Source: Paragonimus skrjabini miyazakii (Eukaryota; Platyhelminthes; Trematoda; Plagiorchiida; Troglotrematidae). Taken from it: DNA of 64,000 nt. The translations under genes were made by a program, and so were the position numbers. The notes below the pieces were generated by a model. That model saw nothing but the letters and a program-made list of their open reading frames with translations, was not told the origin of the DNA and did no database searches. The stretch covers positions 62,001-126,000 of the forward strand of contig JTDE01000272.1 in assembly GCA_014338405.1 (NCBI GenBank), given 5' to 3'. Shown in pieces: positions 48,084-60,620 of the stretch (its first letter is position 1; each line of letters starts with the position of its first letter).

Positions 48084-49249
48084 TAATATCTCGATAAGTT
48101 TGTTAGAACCACTTTTCATATCTCATAACTAATGTTTTAAAACCGTGGGAGATAGTTTTACACGTTTTTATCATCAAAGGTTTTTGGTAAATTACAAGAG
48201 ATTCGACTGCTCCATTTGATAAAAATTGATGAAAGTAACCAAAACGTGAATGTCCTCACAACAACAAAGTCTATTTTGTACATGATAATAATTTCTGAGA
48301 TTCTGGTCAGCAGTTTTGTGCAGCTTTCTCACTTTAATAGGAAACGTTGTTTTTAAGTTCTGAGACTTAAAGAAACCTTCAACGTGTGACATGCATGTCG
48401 CTAAAAGTATGTCTCATCTGGCATACAAGACCAATTATACCAACTTGGGTTCAGACGGTTACGTTGCACGTTTACGGAACCCATCATCTTAAACTCAAGG
48501 AAAACCTACGCATTGAGCTGCTGTACTCTCAGCTTTGCATCCAGTCGCACGCATCGAAGGAAATTGTTGGGTAAACCATGAGTAGGCGAGAAGGTGAATG
48601 TTCACTGGTGAGCTCCTCATTAAGTATTGTTCTGCAAGCTTCTGTGTTAGTGATGTAGGAGTTCGAGCGGCTGCTTGATCGCTGGGTAAAAGAAAATGGA
48701 AAACAACCATTACCAAATTAGGATTTGTTGCGGTGTCTGTTTAGGCGCATTTAATATCCTAATCCTTCATTTGAGGCCTTTAAGTGAATGGTAAATAATT
48801 GTTTTCCGAATTTATTTACTCCTGATTATCTGGGATGTCTGTTGAGCATAGATACATAAAACGCCGGGGTTGAGAAAACATCCAGAACACTTCAGCTTCA
48901 TTCCTGTTTGCAATTTGTCTGTCAGAACGTAAGATATGCATATTTTCACCTAATGCTTAAAGTTAAAGCATGAAGTTTTTGTAAATTATACACCATTCCT
49001 TTTCTCACGTTTTTACCTTGCTTCTAGTAGTTTATAACAGTTTACTGTTAGTTTTAACAACTGACGCTTTGCCGGTTGTGAATATAATGACAACGATGAC
49101 AATGATGAAGGGCGTGGATTTTGTATTCCAGCTGCACAGTAATGGAAAACTGGCCTCTGTGAGTAACTTAAAACAGTGCGAATCAAACGCGGTTAATGGT
49201 GGGATTTGCCGTGTCCTTGTGTGATAACTAACTTGATGACCACATGAAG
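48084..49249 (+). other. Stretch with one weak exon candidate
   Basis: Contains an open block at 49014-49158 with acceptor ACCTTGCTTCTAG and donor GTGAGT (frame VYNSLLLVLTTDALPVV), not recognised. Nothing else seen. Confidence 0.3.
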
Positions 49250-50589
49250 TAAAAGTTCAAGACAAGCCGGTTGTACTCCAATGTCACTGGCTCAACTACA
49301 TAGCTGAGTGCATAAATTTCACAAAGTGTATTCAAAAAGACATTAGAACAAAAATAATAAGCGGATTGTACACTGTGTACAAGCTTGACTGGTCGTGTGT
49401 TGTTGATTATGCCAATGAAGTGACCGTCAGGCAGAAAGATGGAGTAGCAATGGGTTCACCTCTAGGTCCGCTACTCGCAGATATATTTATGGCCAAACTA
49501 GAGACTACTGAACTCAATCACATGGTAACTAAGTGAAAGCTCTACAAACGCTATGTGGATGATACATTTTGTCTTCTTCCAAACGATAATGATCCCCAGA
49601 TCATACTAGATGAGTTCAACAAAGCTCACCCAAATATAAAGTTCACCGTAGAGCTAGAACATCACAACAGACTCTCTTTCCTAGATGTCGCGTTGCTTCG
49701 TCGATCAGAGGGAACAATTCAAAGATCGATTCATAGAAAAAAGACATGGACGGGTCAATACACACATTTTCACAGTTTTGTCCCGTTGAAGTACAAAAGA
49801 AATTTGGTGCTTTGTCTGTTGAACAGAGCGCGAAAGATCTGTACACCGGACTCTCTCCAGGAGGAAGTAGGACATATTCGTGAAGCTCTCATTGGAAATG
49901 GATACCATGAAAGATTCATAGACAAAAATCTGCATTCCGGCACGGAACGTGAACTCGTTCAGACAGCGGAGAAAAAGCCGGTTTTCATCTGTCTCTCTTA
50001 TAGAGGTGAGGTTAACGGTGAAATAGTTAGTCGTAGACATTCAAACGCAGCGAGACTTATCGTGTCGTTCGACACCTGCCCAGTACTAGTGCTACGCCTT
50101 AAGGATAGTTTGCCCAGGTTCTCTTCTTCTTTTTATATCTACTCTCTCACCTGTTGTTGTCAAGCCGGTTACGTTGGGAGGACCACAAGGTGGCCATCGG
50201 AAAGGATACGTGAACACCTACCGAAATGGCTTCGCAACGGATCGATAAATCCTATTTCCAGTGCGATTAGCTCCCATTTACTTGACACTGGCCATCAAAT
50301 AAACCCGGACGAAGCGTTCCGAGTAATCTACAAGGTTCGTCAATGCTGTTCCAGAGCTGTCAGAGTGCGATTGTTATCAACGGCCGAGGCTATCGCTATC
50401 AGACTCCACAACCCCTGCCTATGTGCCCAAAAACAATTCGTACAAACCCTCCATCTCCCCTGGCCAATAATTCCACATCCACTTGAAACCCGCGCAAGCG
50501 TGAACCACTCGACACTGATGAACGCATGTCTCATGACAGGCCCGTGTAACACTAACACATTCATCAACATTCCCACCCTCCTCCAGTAG
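49250..50589 (+). mobile_element. Penelope-like element, 5'-truncated, RT plus GIY-YIG endonuclease
   Basis: The 5' end is truncated. From about 49250 the frame reads DGVAMGSPLGPLLADIF (an RT motif) and then, after one TGA at 49534-49536, YKRYVDDTFCLL with the catalytic Asp pair intact. The frame then stays open to 50589. Near 50130-50215 it reads FYIYSLTCCCQAGYVGRTT and then RIREHLP, the GIY-YIG endonuclease signature of Penelope-like elements, followed by SAISSHLLDTGH. This is the same organisation known from trematode elements of this class. No terminal repeats are attached. Confidence 0.85.
49555..50589 (+). pseudogene. Penelope-like RT/GIY-YIG coding part, open for 344 codons
   Basis: This is the longest intact frame in the window. 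It holds the second half of the RT from the VDD motif, a basic connector (KYKRNLVLCLLNRARKIC) and the whole GIY-YIG domain with the Y-x-Y, GYVGRTT and R-x-x-EH elements visible. A single TGA upstream separates it from the first RT motif. With so little decay the insertion appears young compared with the LINE and gypsy copies. The 5' half of the RT is missing, so it is classed as a pseudogene. Confidence 0.8.
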
Positions 50590-52680
50590 ACTGTGATCCG
50601 TACCACTCCTATGATTTTTGATGACCTATTTGACACGTTATAGTTTTCATATATAATTCGCACTTACCCTATATAATTGTAATAGCCTGATGAGAATTAC
50701 CGAAAACAGCTGTTTGCAAAATTGACTTCTTATGAAGCCGTATTTCGTTTACCGTGGACCAAATTCGGCAAAATGCTGTGTAGGACCAAAGAGATGGATG
50801 AGTTTATCATGTGGTGACATATATTACACGTTCTGTTAGGTTAAGGACTAATTTCTGCCGGATACACGAAAAACGGATAACCTTACGACCAAATGAGAAA
50901 GGTCTTGGGCGTCGTGACATACAGTAACCAATGGTTTGCCGAAATCCACGATAATATTTAAAATAAAATCGCATTTTCTTTTGTTTTGTCTTTTCATTTG
51001 TATGTGCAAACAAGTTCGTTGCCTCTATTTGAATAAAAGATTAATTATGTTATAGATAATGAGGGTATCATTTATATCTGTTGTTAAAAATACAGTCAGT
51101 ACCTGGTTTTCTTTTATGTTCTACTTTAACCATTCCTTAGTGTCGCAAAATAAAACGGTTTTTTACTAACAGACCAAACGAAAATTCTGTTACAGAAGCA
51201 CTTATATTACATTTTACATCAGTAGTTTGTTGAGACGCCGGAAACCTTATGGGTGGACATTACGAAATACACAGTCGTAAAAAGCGGATTAACTCTCAGA
51301 ATTGTTCAGCACTTATACAAGAATATATAGTAAACCAATAAAAGACGTTATAGCCGGAGAAACAATTGACATGTCATGCAGTTGAAATGGCGCTGGACAA
51401 CGCTCGTCAGCTGGCTTATCATTGACTCCTGCTATTGCTGATACCAGGTTACATCTTATCGGAAAGAATAACGGACACCTGGGTAGTAATAATAGTAATT
51501 GCATAATGTATTCGCTCCAAACTTATTACAGGAAACACTTTTATCTGACGGCTGTGGATTTAACATTTGTTACTCTTATAGAAGGGCGTGTCAACAGGTC
51601 AAGGTTGTTTCTTTCGCAAACTTGCCACGCACTGGACGACCAGCAAGCACATTTCTGTTACGCATTTTTGATGCCATTGTTTGTTCCTTCTTGGAATGTA
51701 GTGATATCATTTTTTTCAGATGGAACAATAAACGTTAATAGTAGCAGTGATACAGAGATTCAAATGGTCAAAAAGCGTTTAGTAGCAGGTACTTGTGGGA
51801 CAATTGAGATCGTCATTTTAAAAATCAGCATTTCCCATGGGACAATCTCCGATCTGGAATGAATGAAGATAGTAAAGTAATTCACTCAGATTTCATACAT
51901 CAACCAACGAACTTGATTGGCTTCTGTGATCGCAGCCATTCATTATGCAGTATGCCATTGTAAAACAGAAATTGCTTTATAAATACAAATTCATTTGCAT
52001 CATTTCTCTCAAATTCAACGGCGCTCATAGATCAATAATACTGTTAAAACGTTACTTGCGATTTTATAGAAACTCAGCCTGTGCCAAACTCCAATACGTC
52101 ATTATACTTTCGCAGCTAAGATGGAGGAACGAAGTTCAGTAGGTACGTATACCCGATAAGTGGTAACAACCATAAAGTCGGTTGTTTGATTTCGACCGAT
52201 TCTTATGTTGTTACGCTTTTTATAAAGTTACCACTTAGCTAAGCCTCTGGGTTGGTTCTCAATCAAACAAACAGAAGCCACTGAAAAAAGTTCGAAATTA
52301 AACCTTTGACCTTCTAAAGTCAAGATGTAAATTCACGGAACAGAGGCGGAAACGTTTTTATGACATGGTAAGATTTTCTGCAATGCAACAGGCAGAATTT
52401 ATCTGACGAGTAAATAAATTAAAAGAATTTTTAAAACGCTTGTAAACTCGTGAAAGCATGAATGCCCCGAACTTTGGTAATCGTAAACGACCAAACTTTT
52501 AGCCCGTTTAACGGCTGAGATTTGTCGTTTTCGATAGATAGCATTTCAAAACTTGCTTACTTGTAGGTGAAAACCTATGTGTGTAAAAGCAAATAAATTC
52601 TTATTTTTCTGTTTTATATATTAATGCAATTTCTCTTCCAAAAATGCATATGCTGGCAATATACGAACGGAATTACTCAG
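50590..52680 (+). other. Non-coding stretch, no confident feature
   Basis: Open frames at 51422-51862 and 51499-51738 overlap in different frames and have no recognisable domain. A possible block after TTATTACAG at 51530 (CGFNICYSYRRACQQ, then GTCAAG) is exon-like but unassigned. Confidence 0.3.
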
Positions 52681-52752
52681 CTGCAATTCTCTACTTTTAA
52701 AGCGCCCGAGAATTTTTACCTGATATTATGTAGTATGATTTACGTTCAGCTT
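52681..52752 (+). CDS. Candidate 72-nt exon, ZP strand-like
   Basis: Reads LQFSTFKAPENFYLILCSMI and ends at a consensus donor GTAAGT in phase 0. The F-x-x-F-K then hydrophobic strand ending in Cys parallels exon 9 of the ZP gene (FAAFRLGYLASLFFKC), which also ends in phase 0. The acceptor (ATTACTCAG) is weak, and the later ZP cysteines are absent. Could be a paralog fragment or chance. Confidence 0.25.
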
Positions 52753-55700
52753 GTAAGTGTTCACTTTTTCTTTCCATTTCATATAAATCGTTTCATTATC
52801 TACCCAGTTTCCACCTAAAATTGTCTAGTATAGAATCGTTCATACCTAGGCAGTTTTGTTTCCAGTAACCATGTTATCTTATGCCACTCGTAATAGATAC
52901 AACGGATATCGTTGGTCAGTAAACAGAAGTTTGCTAGAATTAGCTCAGGAGACACCGTATATCTTCTCACTGTTTTACGGAGCTAGATTAACGACGACCA
53001 TGTATTTTTTATCTCGTTATCCTCTTTGTAAACTCAGAAACCAAAAATAACCAGCAAGCTGCATTTTGTTGGTTAAAACTCTTGCTACCAGTTAATTTTT
53101 GTCACCATTGTGACAAAATGGCGTAGAAAATTGTTTGTCTCAGAGTTTCTGTGAAGGCTGTGAGATTCAGGTTGTTTCAAGATGTTGGCGCAAGTAGTAT
53201 TACTACTCATGGTTTCATTTTGACTCTGTTAATCTCAATGCCTGCGGCGGCCTCAGAAATAAAACTTACAGCAATGGCGAATTATCACCTATTTCAAGTT
53301 GATAATTGGAAGCCTGCTGAAAACGATACCGTGTTTGGCAACACTACACCAAGTTGTGTGACACATGTAAGCAAAGGTTGTCACACCAGGAAACTACGCG
53401 ATTTTATTTCCAGCACGAACGTTTCTAATTGTGTCAACTATTTCGAGTTTATATTAATGGGGTGTTGATCGGCCAAGTAGCCGATTCCAAAGAGTGAACT
53501 AAAAATCAATGGAGACGTATCCAAGGATATAAAGTCTTCTTGTCACATTGTAAGACATAAGTTCCAATTTATTTAATATTATTTGTCGTTATCAACAATC
53601 TGGTAAACATGTAAAAAAGAAAAACCACCATTGAAAACTGTGTACACTAATGTCAATATTGCTTAACGAACCGGGTCGTTTTTTCTCCTTAACCCACTTC
53701 GATAGTCCGTGTGGACTTTCAGGCTCATGAACTTTCACAAAAAATCCGTTTGATTAAAAGTACATCTGCAATAGTTCTATAGCAAACTTACCAATGGGTG
53801 AATTCCCGGGAGTTATACGTGCTAATTTTCACGTTCACGCGAACATACAGGTTATATCTAAATGCATTGTTTATTTCAAACCAGTTTCATGCTGACTTCA
53901 AGTAATAGTTTAGTGAAAACCTAAAAATGTTGTATAATGCGAACTGACTGTACTATAATGTCAAACTCAGTGGGACTGAATAGAATTGACAATCGGTACA
54001 CATGCGCCAAAGATTTTATTTCAGACAAGGATGTTCTCCTCTTGTGCATTGCTTAAGATATATTGTTTAGAAAACTATAACATTCGAATTAACAACTGCT
54101 GAACATTTATAAATGAGTGTCTGTTCATAAATCGAATATAATTCGTAAAAGGTAATCCATTAGAGAAGGCCTAAAAGTCAGCATCACAACATCACTTCAG
54201 CCGTGCGTCAATACTCCTCGCGCACGGGAAATAATAGTTCTGATTTTGTATTCCCCTATCCATGTTGATTGAAGAAAAAACAACCTAAATGTTAGAAACA
54301 ATGGAACGCATAAGACCAAAGAATACGACGCAGTAAACCGAATTCATTCTAATCACAAACGAATTAGGTTGTTCCGCCATTCGGTAACAATCTCAAGTAA
54401 GTTTTATTAGGGCTGCGTGATCAACTTCATTGGGGGTAGCAAATGTGTAATTAAGATCACATAGCAGGTGAATACCCCATACAAAGATGCACTGACAAAT
54501 AAGTCTTGAACATCATAGTACACATTGTGTTTAAAATCATCGAGACGCTTACTATGGGGTTCTTATGTCAAAGACGATCGGTTACACTGTGTGTGTCAAC
54601 AAGCAAAGACAAATCCTGTTGAGACTTTTAGCAGGCTTTCGCATAACCCCGTGATTCACCAAATTGGCTAGCGCTATGGTGACACATCATGGGATATCAA
54701 TACAGTAAAATAACAAAATGTTTGAGCATTAGCAGGTTTTAACAAAATTTGACCTGACAACTTCATTATGTAGCTGGTATGCTCTGAAAATTCAATATTT
54801 TTGAAAACATATATCATCCAAAGTGTGGTACGGAGAGGAACTCGCCGCTTGACTCGTTTCTAAATGATATAACAAAGCGGACGAAACTACCAAGTGTACT
54901 CAAAATGTGCGTTGGATACTGACGATATCTGGACATTTTGTAGCAACTTATGATACCAAGGCCGTATCAAGATCGAAGCTAACTAACAATGTTCATGAGA
55001 ACCTGAGATGTACGACGAGGGGGAAACAAAGAGAGCCAGTATATTTTGCTTTCATAGCACCACTGAAGCAGATAGACCATTTCTACAGGACGCACACAGG
55101 GAGTGGACTATAAATATCAGTATATTCCGTTCCAAAGTTTTGTACCCATGAAGCGGAAGCAAAATTTACCGGTATGCCTAGAAAGTCGAAGATCTGCACT
55201 TTGCGGCGTTAACATGTTCAAATTTTAGAGAACGCATTTGCGCGCCAATTGATTTACTGATAAACTCAACCCATGAATGACTGTAAAATAGACATTGTGC
55301 CACAATTACTTTGTCCGAAATACCCAAACGGATTAAAATTAAACTGTATTAATGGCCACCCAAAATTCACTTGGCAACCATTTTACAAATATGTTGTTGT
55401 CGCAGGCATGAAAAAAAACAAAAAAATCGAGCTTGTTCGTCGCATTCCGATGCTTCTGGCTAACTTTCCGTGTTTATCTGAACAGCCACATTTATTCATT
55501 ATTTAAGCTTTTTCTATTAAATGCACACACACTTCTGCAAGACTGTTTCAAATGTTCGAAAGTTTGAAAGGTTTCTTTGCGTATCCCGTGTGTTCGTAAA
55601 CCTTAAGTTTTATGAGGTTATTCCACATAAAGAAAAATGCACTAATAACAACAACTTGGAAATCTCCCTTAAAATTGCAAGATCTTGTTTGCAACCGTGA

Positions 55701-57690
55701 CGTACCAGGCAATTCCAGTATAGTTCTGAACATTTCGTTAGTGCAGATTACTTTTAAAGGCTCTTCAAGTTTCTGCGCAATAAAAACATTGATATAAATA
55801 TAATTTTTAGATTACTGCTTTTGTGATATATGCATTTGACTACTAAACCGCCTATACCCATCCTAGTAATGATCAAAAACTGTTAACACTTTTATTCTTG
55901 TACTGGCACTCCACATTTTTTGAGAGTCATCCGTGCTGAAGTAATTGACCCCATAGAACGTGAGGATTTTGAAGTCATAAGCAATAATCACAGTCAGTAG
56001 ATAACAGCACAGCAAAATGAAACATGACTCTGAATAATCGATTTTCCCTTTCGGAGATTAAAGTCGTGAGCCATCGACAGCAGTAGATTCGTGCCTTTTT
56101 GGTCGAAATATTGGACAACAACACACATTCTCGAAACTTTTATTGTTGTGCTGGAAACAGGGAGCTATTCTTTATGACCATTAAATATATTTGGTTGCGG
56201 TATGTAGTTGTTATTCGTGGAAAAAACTGATCTATAGATGTACATCAGTATTAAGGAAAACAACGCCTGCTATTTGCTGGCCATAGTGGTATATTCAACG
56301 TCACAGGCTGCAAACTGATTGGTTCAACGCAGAACAGAGAACTTGACGAAAAAAGAAAGGCACAACGTTGAAATTGTCCAATCCTGATTTTGTACTCAAA
56401 GAGACTCTAAGTTGATCCGCCGCCAATTTTTCCATTTTATTGGAGTGGGATAAGCAGTGAATGGAATAAGTTTTCACCACAGAAGCTCATTTATTGTTTA
56501 AAACTAACAACTAGCAATTATGAATAATGGTTCAGAGATGCACCGTAATATATCTTCTGTCAAAGGACACATTTCGAAAACGTGAACAAACATTTCATTT
56601 TCTAACACATACCTTTCGACCTCGTCAGCTGCGAAATGTGTTGACAGACAAGGGTAGGCTGATTGAAATCAGAGTTGAGTTTAATGATTGCAAGCTTGAG
56701 AGCTGAAAAACGTGAACTGTAGCGCATCACCAACCAAATACCACAAGATGTCTACCGACAAAATCTGTCTCGCACACCCTTCGTCGAATATCAGTTGTAT
56801 CCTCAAACAAACAATCATCACATAATTTTGCATGACAGTTGCATTCAATATACAGATAACCTATGAACTGTCTTTTCCAATAGAACTGATGATCAGCAAT
56901 ACAACTGTGACATTAAAAAGAAGGTAATTTAGAAGTAACTTTGAGGTTAACAGTATACCTGTTTGTGTAATTTCGTCTCATCTTTTCAAAAATGAAATGC
57001 AATTGTTCAACTACTGTCAGAGTGTACACAAGTTAAACGAACAGATATCTCAAAGTTTGTCATCGATGATGGGAATAAGACGTGCTGAAATCATTTCGAG
57101 CAGGAGAAAACTTAGTCAAATCCGTAAACCTAAACATCGCTCACTGCATTCACCAGAATATCAGTATCTCAGGTATTAACCCGGCTTGTATTGTATAGCC
57201 GTATGACCTCGGTTGATGAGGTATTTATCTATGAAAACGTTAAGTAACTTCTTCGTTGTGTTGAAGATCAAAAGATAACTTACGATAATCCACGCAGTGC
57301 TCGACCTTCAGAAGTGATGTCATTCAGTCGTAAGGTAGCTGTACTAACTAACAGAGATTCACAGTCGATTATATGTTTACGTGATCAGTCGCTATCTATA
57401 ATCATTGATGTAATGAAAGCCGTTGGCCTCATCGACAAAACAGGTCTATTGCACTGTTCGTCATAGTGGATTGCGTAGAAAACTATTCAGAAAGAATGTA
57501 TTTCACCATGTGGATATGAACGATAACAGTTGGTTAACTGGACTGAGTTTTATATCCTTTCCCAATAAAATTCACCGTGTTCTTTACACATATCAGATTT
57601 ACATCTCTCAGTGTAACCTAATAAACGTAAATCAGGAGGTGGAACACAGCGAGGAACCACTAAGTGAGAATTCCAGTAACATAGTTAATG
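52753..57690 (+). other. Stretch with weak exon candidates only
   Basis: Open frames at 53151-53468, 55273-55506 and 56997-57179 (ending CAG then GTATTA) and 57423-57698 have coding-like composition, but no domain is recognised and they could not be joined in phase. Nothing is seen from 53470 to 55270. Confidence 0.3.
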
Positions 57691-59808
57691 TTCGCTGACA
57701 GGATTGATATAGACCAATACTGCAAACTTGTTGTGGCGATCAGGCTTTTGCGTTGCATAGATTAACAGGTGCTTTGCTAGCCAATGCTCTGAACCTTCTA
57801 GGTACGACCATGTGAGACAAGCCGAATGGGAGTATTCGGACGAAAAGCACTTACACTACTGGCGGTGTAGGAGTACTTAAGTAATGAGGCAAGGTTTTAT
57901 GTGAATATAGCAGAATGTTTTATATAGTTGCAGTACTGCTGTCCTCCGAATAAAGAAGGGAGCTGGAAAAGATACTGTAAAACTGAGGAACACTCCGATT
58001 GCCCAACGGTTGACCCTGTTAACCAAAATATTATCCATGCGGTCAAAGATTTCTGTTCCACTCAAAAACTTGATACTGCTTCAAATACAATCACTGCGCA
58101 TATCACTGATGTGAATCAAACACTACAATCTGATTCACCGTGAAATTGAACTATACATGTTTCTCACTGCCAGGCAAGTCAGACTCTTTGGCAGCAAGTT
58201 AGATCTCCCAAGAAATGTCATCATCGGTTGCTTCGCGAGTTAGATTTCTGAGAAAGATACTCGGAGTGGGATTCCTCAGGCGACCTCCTACAGCGGCATA
58301 CACAATCGGGAAGCCTCAAAAGTTGTCCTTGCCCTGACAGTCGATTCCACTCATTTTCACACTTCTTCTTCGTTAACACTTACCCTCTATTCAGGCCAGG
58401 GTAATCAAAAAACGATGGCGTTGTTAATGTCAACGCTGTTCTATAGATAGGTCAACATGTCTCTCTGGCGAACACCCTTTTGAGTCCGCAAGTGGATGTA
58501 TGCTGCGTCTCCGAAGCGTGTCATTGGGATTATAATGCGATTATTCAGTCGAATTCTTCTTTGGATAGTGCCATTGATGAATAGTTCCTTTTCAGGGTCT
58601 CTGGTGACGTTGAGGTTGAATCCTGTGCTCATGTAGGAGTGGGGATGGCAGTAAGCCTCAAGGCAGAGCAGGACCTGACCGACTGGCTCCCGGTAAGTTG
58701 TCGTCTGTGTGCTTCCAGTCTTATCACTTCAGTCAAAGTCGGTCGACACAGACCAGAAAGACATTGTTCGTTTTGTTACACCTGCATATGATCCAACAGA
58801 AAGGAGTTCATGGTGTGTCAAGTATGCTCTCTACAATACAATCTTTAATCTTCTGGAGAAGCCTAAACACAAACATCACTGTGCTTGCTGGTAAAAAAAT
58901 ATCACGATTTGGACGTCTTACTGCGGAGGAAAACCGGCTGGGTGGTATGTTTGGTGTCCGGTGGCGACATACTGATATACGGTGATGGACTACTACGTTT
59001 ATGTGCATCCCACGAATTATGCATAGAGATTTCCGCAATTTGGCAAATCACAGTAATGCGACATTGGAAGATCACCCTCTGAAACTCAACCTGGACAAAA
59101 TGTGATCACATCATCGTCAGCTGTCGGTGGCGCCATCCCATGAGACGCTGTCTTTCACTTTGGAGTAAGCACTCCGATTCAGATCATGGCATTGTTAGAA
59201 CCTGCTTTAGCCTACTGTTTGTTCAAATATAATCTACTCACAACCAATAACTATTAAGCTGAAAAGTTGGGGATGAGCGAATACGAAACGTTTACCGAAC
59301 AGCAATGACACTTAAACTGTCCGAATCGCAACAGTGGATTGGTCGTACCGAACGCAGAATACAGGTGGTACCAGCCAACCAAACTTGTTGCAAGCAGGTT
59401 TGTTCCAAAGCAGCATCGCAAGTAAAGCAGAATTGGTTGTCTCCCGATTCTTCCGAATATCTGACCAAACGTAACCGACTCTCCTGAATCAAAATCCTAG
59501 CGTGTTATTTTTCTTGATCAGCGGTCTCACTGACAGTTGCCAATGTGTTAATGAAACTACAATTTGCGTAATAGACTCAAGATATCCATGTGATAATTTG
59601 GACTAGGAACAAATTGCGAATATGTTTTCGAGAAATGTATCATCAAGGCATCACAGTTCTGAAGATTTAATAATAAACTCAATTAAATTGTGGAAGAAAC
59701 GCAATAACAACTGGACAAGGAAAAAGCAACCAAGTCAACCTTATCTCTCAACAGGATTTCTCAGTGTCAACTCAGAATGAATGAAACACCCGTTTATAAG
59801 TAGTTAAA

Positions 59809-60211
59809 TGTTGGGCCAAGGGAGTTCATATGCCTGAATCAATTTTTTATGACGTCATAACATAGGATGACGTCATCAGATGGCGATCGCTTCGGTCGTC
59901 ATTATATTTTGACCTTGTGCTGGCCTTGGGCGCTGTCTAGGCGCACTGCAGACAACAGGGACTGAGTAGGGTTTACGCTGTGACTCGCTCCTCCCAGATG
60001 TTTTACTCCACTTTTAAGCCATGCTGAGCGATGCCCTTTTTTACGCTTGCCGAGCTGCATTATGCTGCTTCCAGTACATTCCGCTTCACATTAGTTGGAG
60101 AGAAAGTGAACAACTGTATTTTGGACGTCAATAAGTATCTTTTCTTCCAAGTCAGGGGATTACACCTCCTCTGGTTGCCTTAATGAATAAAAAACTGTAT
60201 TCAACTTGTCA
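59809..60211 (+). mobile_element. Probable solo LTR (403 bp) inserted in LINE copy 2
   Basis: Begins TGTTGGGCC and ends TTGTCA, with AATAAA at 60186-60191 shortly before the end, a normal LTR layout. Flanks are TTAAA (59804-59808) and CTAAA (60212-60216), a 5-bp duplication with one mismatch. It sits between two parts of the same LINE, which supports insertion. The exact ends are uncertain because the terminal inverted repeat is short. Confidence 0.4.
59847..59877. promoter_or_regulatory. Two CRE palindromes (TGACGTCA)
   Basis: Perfect TGACGTCA octamers at 59850-59857 and 59868-59875, each within a longer palindrome (14 bp at 59847-59860 and 12 bp at 59866-59877), 18 bp apart. TGACGTCA is the canonical CREB/ATF site. 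They lie in the first part of the proposed LTR, where U3 enhancers are expected. Confidence 0.5.
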
Positions 60212-60620
60212 CTAAAAGACGATATGACAGTGGATTTTCTTAATCACAGATTCTGTAAAGCACTACTGAGAACCTTTCCGGCTGCCAAGTCGTAGTAGTA
60301 ATTATTGAGTACCCCCACGCTATATCCTAACTCGGAAAACTTCGTGAGCAACGCAGCAGTCCGTCAGTACTTATTTCGGAAGAGTCTTCATTCACGACCA
60401 ATAACCAAGGTTACGAAAATGAACAATCTCCACCGATTGGATCACATATTCTGTATATCAACAGAGCGTCTGCCACACAACGCATTATTCAGTGTGGCCG
60501 TTGATTGTGAGTTAGACTACATAGCTTCAATAAGCTGAGTAAGGTCGCATGGTAATGACAACTCGCAGACGAACTGCCCACGTATTATTAGGCCCGACGG
60601 TATAATATTCATACTTGTGT

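Larger units (their letters stand above)
57720..60620 (+). mobile_element. LINE copy 2, same family as copy 1, highly degraded and interrupted
   Basis: The 5' region 57720-58140 aligns with 10500-10917 (for example GTACTGCTGTCCTCCGAAT against GCACTGCTGTCTTCCGTAT). Endonuclease fragments follow at 58440-59220 in shifting frames, then a linker piece at 59305-59490 (CCKQVCSKAASQVKQNWLS against CCEEVCF and LRQNWVS in copy 1), and a C-terminal segment at 60300-60540 (NLHRLDHIFCISTERLPHNA). The whole RT core is missing. An LTR-like segment lies between linker and C-terminal part. Confidence 0.75.
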
